NCBI RefSeq assembly: GCF_946482535.1
Contig: NZ_CAMLRU010000131.1
Span: 1 to 7,563 of the forward strand
Direction: 5' to 3'
Origin: an uncultured Flavobacterium sp.
GTDB taxonomy: Bacteria; Bacteroidota; Bacteroidia; Flavobacteriales; Flavobacteriaceae
DNA: 7,563 bases
Numbering within the stretch: the first letter of the stretch is position 1; each line of letters opens with the position of its first letter. Under the pieces are notes generated by a model, which made no database searches, was not told the DNA's origin, and saw only the letters and a list, made by a program, of their open reading frames with translations. A program made the translations under genes and the position numbers. Below are positions 4,750 to 7,563 of the stretch, in pieces.

Positions 4750-6342
4750 TTAATCTTTCAATTTAAATCGTTGTATTTTTCCGGTCTCCGTTTTAGGCAG
4801 AGCTTCGGTAAAATATATTACTCTTGGATATTTATACGGTGCCGCTACTTCTTTGAACCAGTGCTGAATATGGTTTTTCATATTATCAGTAGCTTTATCT
4901 GAATCTTTTAAAACAATGTGGGCACAAACCAGCATGCCTCGTTCTTCATCGGGTAACCCGACTACGGCACATTCGAGGATTTCTTCGTGGGTCAATAACA
5001 CGCTTTCGACTTCAATCGCAGCGATGTTATAGCCGGAAGAAATGATCATATCATCGCCACGTGCTACAAACCAAAAATAACCATCTTCGTCTTGGCGGAA
5101 GATGTCTCCGGTGACGTTCCAGCCGTTTTCTACATATTCTTTTTGTTTGTCAATTCGGTTTAAATATTTACAGCCGGTAATGCCACGAACGACTAATCTT
5201 CCGGGTTCGTTTGCGTGTAAATCATTTCCGTTTTTGTCTACAATTTTGGCTTCGTAACCGGTTATGGCAACGCCGGTGGCACCGGGTTTCATATTGCTTT
5301 CATTCGAAGAGATAAAGATATGCAACATTTCGGTAGCACCAATGCCGTCGATTATTTTTAGACCAGTGGCATCATACCAATCTTGCCAGACTTTTAACGG
5401 TAAAGTTTCTCCGGCAGAAACACATTTGCGCAAGCTGGAAATATCAAAATCGGCTACTTTGGTAGTGATAATTCTCCAGGCCGTTGGCGCCGTAAAACAA
5501 ATTGTGATTTTATAATCCTGAATGGCTTGTAAAAGCATATCAGGTGTTGGTTTTTCGAGTAAGAAAGTCGAAGCACCAAAATAGAGCGGGAATAAAACCA
5601 ATCCGCCCAGACCAAAGGTAAACCCAAGTGGCGGACTTCCGGTAAAAATATCGTTTGGAGTAGGTTGCAGTGAATATTGCGGAAACGCTTCGCAAATGTT
5701 TAAAATGTCTTTATGGTAATGCGCTGTCATTTTGGGCAAACCTGTAGTTCCCGAGGTAAAGCCAATTAAGGCAACGCTGTCTGCTTTAGAGTGGTAGTTG
5801 GTAAAGGTTTTGGGTTTGTGTTGCATTAACTCTTCCAGGCGCGAATTGCCGTAAAAACAAACGGATTGCAAATAACCGGATTTGACCAAATGCATTTCGT
5901 CGGCCAGGTTATGGTCGCAGATAGCGTGTGAGATTTCGGCACAATCTATAATCGTAGTTAATTCTTTGGCACGAAGTAAAGGCATAGTGGCCACGACAAT
6001 TCCACCGGCTTTTAAAACGGCAAACCAAACGGCAACCATCATCGGATTGTTAGCCGAACGAATCAAAACGCGATTACCTGATTTTAAACCTAAATCTTCC
6101 ACTAAAACGTGGGCAATTTGATTGGCTTTTTCGTATAAGTCGTTGTATGTCCAAGTGGTTTCAAATGTTCGAATACAGGGATTATTACCATTGCCATTGA
6201 AGATGTGGTTGTCTAAAAGACGTTCGACACAATTGAGCATTTCCGGTCGGTTAAATTGCGGTAAATCCAAAAAAGGATAAACGGGCTGCAAGTCAGTGCT
6301 TGGAAGGCTATTGTGGGCAAAATTATCTTCGTAATGTTTCAT
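4750..6342 (-). CDS. Aryl-CoA ligase, 2-aminobenzoate-CoA ligase type (AMP-forming)
   Basis: Predicted cytosolic ANL-superfamily enzyme activating an aromatic acid with ATP and CoA, the entry step of the pathway. At 530 residues it is full length. Motifs in order: the ATP loop 'GFTSGTTGLPK' (194-204), aryl pocket region 'TGSPPLGFTFGLGG' (234-247), 'SAGETLP' (309-315), 'DGIGATEM' (332-339), 'TGD' (411-413), hinge 'RGDDMIISSGYNI' (428-440) and catalytic Lys522 in 'PKTETGKIQR'. The N-terminal 'LNCVERLLD' (36-44) and 'NNPMMVAVWFAVLKAGG' (98-114) followed by 'TMPLLRAKEL' (119-128) are, as I recall, typical of 2-aminobenzoate-CoA ligases, which favours anthranilate over plain benzoate. The start is one base after the stop of the secreted hydrolase (TAAAATG). 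Salicylate remains a possible substrate because salicylate and anthranilate ligases feed the same type of hydroxylase. Confidence 0.92.
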   Translation of the reverse strand: MKHYEDNFAHNSLPSTDLQPVYPFLDLPQFNRPEMLNCVERLLDNHIFNGNGNNPCIRTFETTWTYNDLYEKANQIAHVLVEDLGLKSGNRVLIRSANNPMMVAVWFAVLKAGGIVVATMPLLRAKELTTIIDCAEISHAICDHNLADEMHLVKSGYLQSVCFYGNSRLEELMQHKPKTFTNYHSKADSVALIGFTSGTTGLPKMTAHYHKDILNICEAFPQYSLQPTPNDIFTGSPPLGFTFGLGGLVLFPLYFGASTFLLEKPTPDMLLQAIQDYKITICFTAPTAWRIITTKVADFDISSLRKCVSAGETLPLKVWQDWYDATGLKIIDGIGATEMLHIFISSNESNMKPGATGVAITGYEAKIVDKNGNDLHANEPGRLVVRGITGCKYLNRIDKQKEYVENGWNVTGDIFRQDEDGYFWFVARGDDMIISSGYNIAAIEVESVLLTHEEILECAVVGLPDEERGMLVCAHIVLKDSDKATDNMKNHIQHWFKEVAAPYKYPRVIYFTEALPKTETGKIQRFKLKD

Positions 6343-6343
6343 T

Positions 6344-7243
6344 TTAGTTTTTCAAAAAATTATAAATCGAATTAAAGTATAGTTTTTCAGCATCAATCCA
6401 GCCGTAATGCGCACAATGGTCTATTAAAACCAATTTTGAATTGGGAAAAGCAGCGGCAATTTCTTGTGCGGTATCTGTTGAGATGATGTCATTTTTACCT
6501 TGTAAAACCAAGACCGGTTGTTTAAAATCGGCAAAAGCATTGGCGCAGTCAAAACGAATTCTTTGGAGGTTTTGCAGTACCAACAGGTTAATCTTGTAAT
6601 TGGTTTGTGTCATTCTTTGTGATACCGAAGCTGCTTTAGACTTGTGGTAAACATAGGCTCTCGACAAAAAATCGGCTCTTCTCTCATTGGTGTTTTCAGA
6701 AAGGTCGCCTAAATCTCTTTTCCTTTGATAAAAATCTAAACTGTCTCTTTCTTCTTGGGTTAAATTATGGCGAATGCGAGTGGCAACATAATCCATGAAC
6801 TTCATATTCACTCCGCCGGATGAAGAGAAGATTATTTTTTCAATAGTTTCGGGATGTTTTGTGGCATAAAAGGCTGCCATTATACCTCCGAAGGAATGGC
6901 CTAAGATGGTCCACTGATTGATTTTTAAATGTTTGCGCAAGTTTTCAATATCTTCCGCCATTAAGTCCATCGTTATTGTTTGGTTATTGGGATTTGCCAC
7001 GGTTGATTTTCCGGTGCCTCTTTGATCGTAAATAATGGTTTGGTAATGTTTCTTGGCTATTTTTTTGGCTAAAAAATCAAAACCTTCGCAATCCATACCC
7101 GGACCGCCGTTGATGATGAGTACCGGTTTTCCTTGACCAAAAGTTTTATAATGCAATTTAGAATCACCGCTAATGATAGTTTCCTCGGTTTGAGCGAAGC
7201 CAAACACGTTTAAAAACAATGCTAACAGTAATCCTTTTTTCAT
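6344..7243 (-). CDS. Secreted alpha/beta hydrolase, proline iminopeptidase-like (peptidase family S33)
   Basis: A 299-residue alpha/beta hydrolase with a type I signal peptide: Lys2-Lys3, a hydrophobic core (4-17), and probable cleavage after Ala18 ('FGFA|QTEE'). No lipobox Cys is present, so a periplasmic or exported soluble enzyme is predicted. The catalytic set is complete: Ser117 in the elbow 'GHSFGG', Asp252 in 'QGKND' and His279 in 'CAHYGW'. The oxyanion segment is 'NGGPG' (45-49), with 'DQRGTGKS' (73-80), both typical of S33 prolyl aminopeptidases. A lid domain is seen at about 145-240. It begins one base after the oxidoreductase stop and ends one base before the ligase start, so it is co-expressed with the catabolic genes. 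S33 members act on N-terminal residues, amides or esters. Here it might free the aromatic acid from an extracytoplasmic conjugate, but the sequence does not show a substrate and a housekeeping peptidase is possible. Confidence 0.85.
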   Translation of the reverse strand: MKKGLLLALFLNVFGFAQTEETIISGDSKLHYKTFGQGKPVLIINGGPGMDCEGFDFLAKKIAKKHYQTIIYDQRGTGKSTVANPNNQTITMDLMAEDIENLRKHLKINQWTILGHSFGGIMAAFYATKHPETIEKIIFSSSGGVNMKFMDYVATRIRHNLTQEERDSLDFYQRKRDLGDLSENTNERRADFLSRAYVYHKSKAASVSQRMTQTNYKINLLVLQNLQRIRFDCANAFADFKQPVLVLQGKNDIISTDTAQEIAAAFPNSKLVLIDHCAHYGWIDAEKLYFNSIYNFLKN

Positions 7244-7244
7244 G

Positions 7245-7563
7245 TTATTCTTTTTTATTGCTCTTCGGTTTTAAAGCTCTTTTCATGTTTTCCGTTTGCT
7301 TTCTTTCGGCGGCTTTTAGCGGATACAAATGCGAACTTCCGGCTTTGTATTGATTGGGAATTTCATTGGTTTCCAATTGCTCATAAGCTTGGGCATGGCG
7401 AACGAAGTTGGCATCGGCTAAAAGAGGTCGGCCCAGCGCCACCAAATCGGCTCTGCCGTTTAAAATAATGGTATTGATTTGGTCGATATCTTGAATGTAA
7501 CCCGCGGTTATGGTTGGTATATGAACGGTATTTCTAACGGCATCCGCAAAAGGCGTTTGCCAC
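7245..7563 (-). CDS. C-terminal fragment of a flavin oxidoreductase, probable salicylyl-CoA/2-aminobenzoyl-CoA 5-hydroxylase/oxidoreductase (5' end outside window)
   Basis: The frame stays open to the window edge, so only the last 105 residues are visible; the TTG at 7445 is internal, not a start. The fragment is the end of an Old Yellow Enzyme-type FMN barrel: 'QTPFADAVR' (fragment residues 2-10), 'ITAGYI' (18-23), 'ILNGRADLVALGRPLLAD' (33-50) with the phosphate-binding Gly-Arg, then 'PNQYKAGSSHLYP' (69-81). That last segment resembles the 'QY..G..QLYR'-like tail I recall from bifunctional proteins in which a flavin monooxygenase domain is fused to an OYE domain. These enzymes hydroxylate salicylyl-CoA or 2-aminobenzoyl-CoA at C5, and the downstream CoA ligase and thioesterase fit this. 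The last 23 residues are rich in Lys and Arg. A stand-alone NADH:flavin oxidoreductase is the alternative; the upstream sequence would settle it. Confidence 0.8.
   Translation of the reverse strand, partial: WQTPFADAVRNTVHIPTITAGYIQDIDQINTIILNGRADLVALGRPLLADANFVRHAQAYEQLETNEIPNQYKAGSSHLYPLKAAERKQTENMKRALKPKSNKKE

Noticed and set aside
6344..7243. Kynurenine formamidase identity for the alpha/beta hydrolase
   Set aside because: It would suit an anthranilate pathway, but the signal peptide, 'NGGPG' oxyanion segment and 'DQRGTGKS' fit S33 prolyl aminopeptidase-like enzymes rather than formamidases, which usually carry an HGG-type motif.
7245..7445. A separate 66-residue gene starting at TTG 7445
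   Set aside because: The same frame stays open to the window edge with conserved OYE-barrel sequence before that codon, so it is the end of a longer protein.

Overview
The window reads as a piece of a chromosome from a flavobacterium (Bacteroidota, Flavobacterium or a close relative). The basis is the AT-rich composition, weak or absent Shine-Dalgarno sequences, A-rich stretches before start codons, the typical '...FGFA|Q' signal-peptide end, and intergenic repeats of a style I associate with flavobacterial genomes. This placement is an inference from sequence style, not from a database match.

Every convincing gene lies on the minus strand, so transcription runs from high to low coordinates. 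In that order: the C-terminal end of a flavin oxidoreductase of the bifunctional salicylyl-CoA/2-aminobenzoyl-CoA 5-hydroxylase type (7563-7245, running off the edge); a secreted S33 alpha/beta hydrolase (7243-6344); an aryl-CoA ligase of the 2-aminobenzoate-CoA ligase type (6342-4750); a hotdog thioesterase (4676-4245); a nitrilase-type C-N hydrolase (4235-3255); a gentisate 1,2-dioxygenase-like bicupin (3253-2138); a 64-residue membrane protein (2100-1906); an FAH-family hydrolase (1889-972); and a maleate isomerase (839-87). Three junctions have a stop and the next start separated by one base, which supports a single operon whose promoter lies beyond the right edge.

Together the genes spell out an aerobic, CoA-dependent route for an ortho-substituted benzoate. 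The acid (anthranilate or salicylate) is activated to its CoA ester and hydroxylated para to the ortho substituent. CoA is then removed, giving 5-hydroxyanthranilate or gentisate. The bicupin opens the ring between C1 and C2, the FAH protein cuts the product to pyruvate plus a C4 acid, and maleate isomerase delivers fumarate. The unexpected member is the nitrilase-family enzyme. If the substrate is anthranilate, C1-C2 cleavage should leave the amino group as a carboxamide, and a C-N hydrolase would be needed to release ammonia and give maleate. That is the main hypothesis from this window.

The gaps hold repeats rather than promoters: a three-hairpin element at 891-979 that supplies the stop codon of the FAH gene, a shorter hairpin element at 4688-4742 sharing core words with the first, a 7-bp tandem repeat at 4241-4272 that contains the thioesterase stop codon, and a 17-bp palindrome at 59-75 after the last gene. 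No stretch longer than 300 bases lacks a gene. I see no tRNA, rRNA, CRISPR, transposase or riboswitch.
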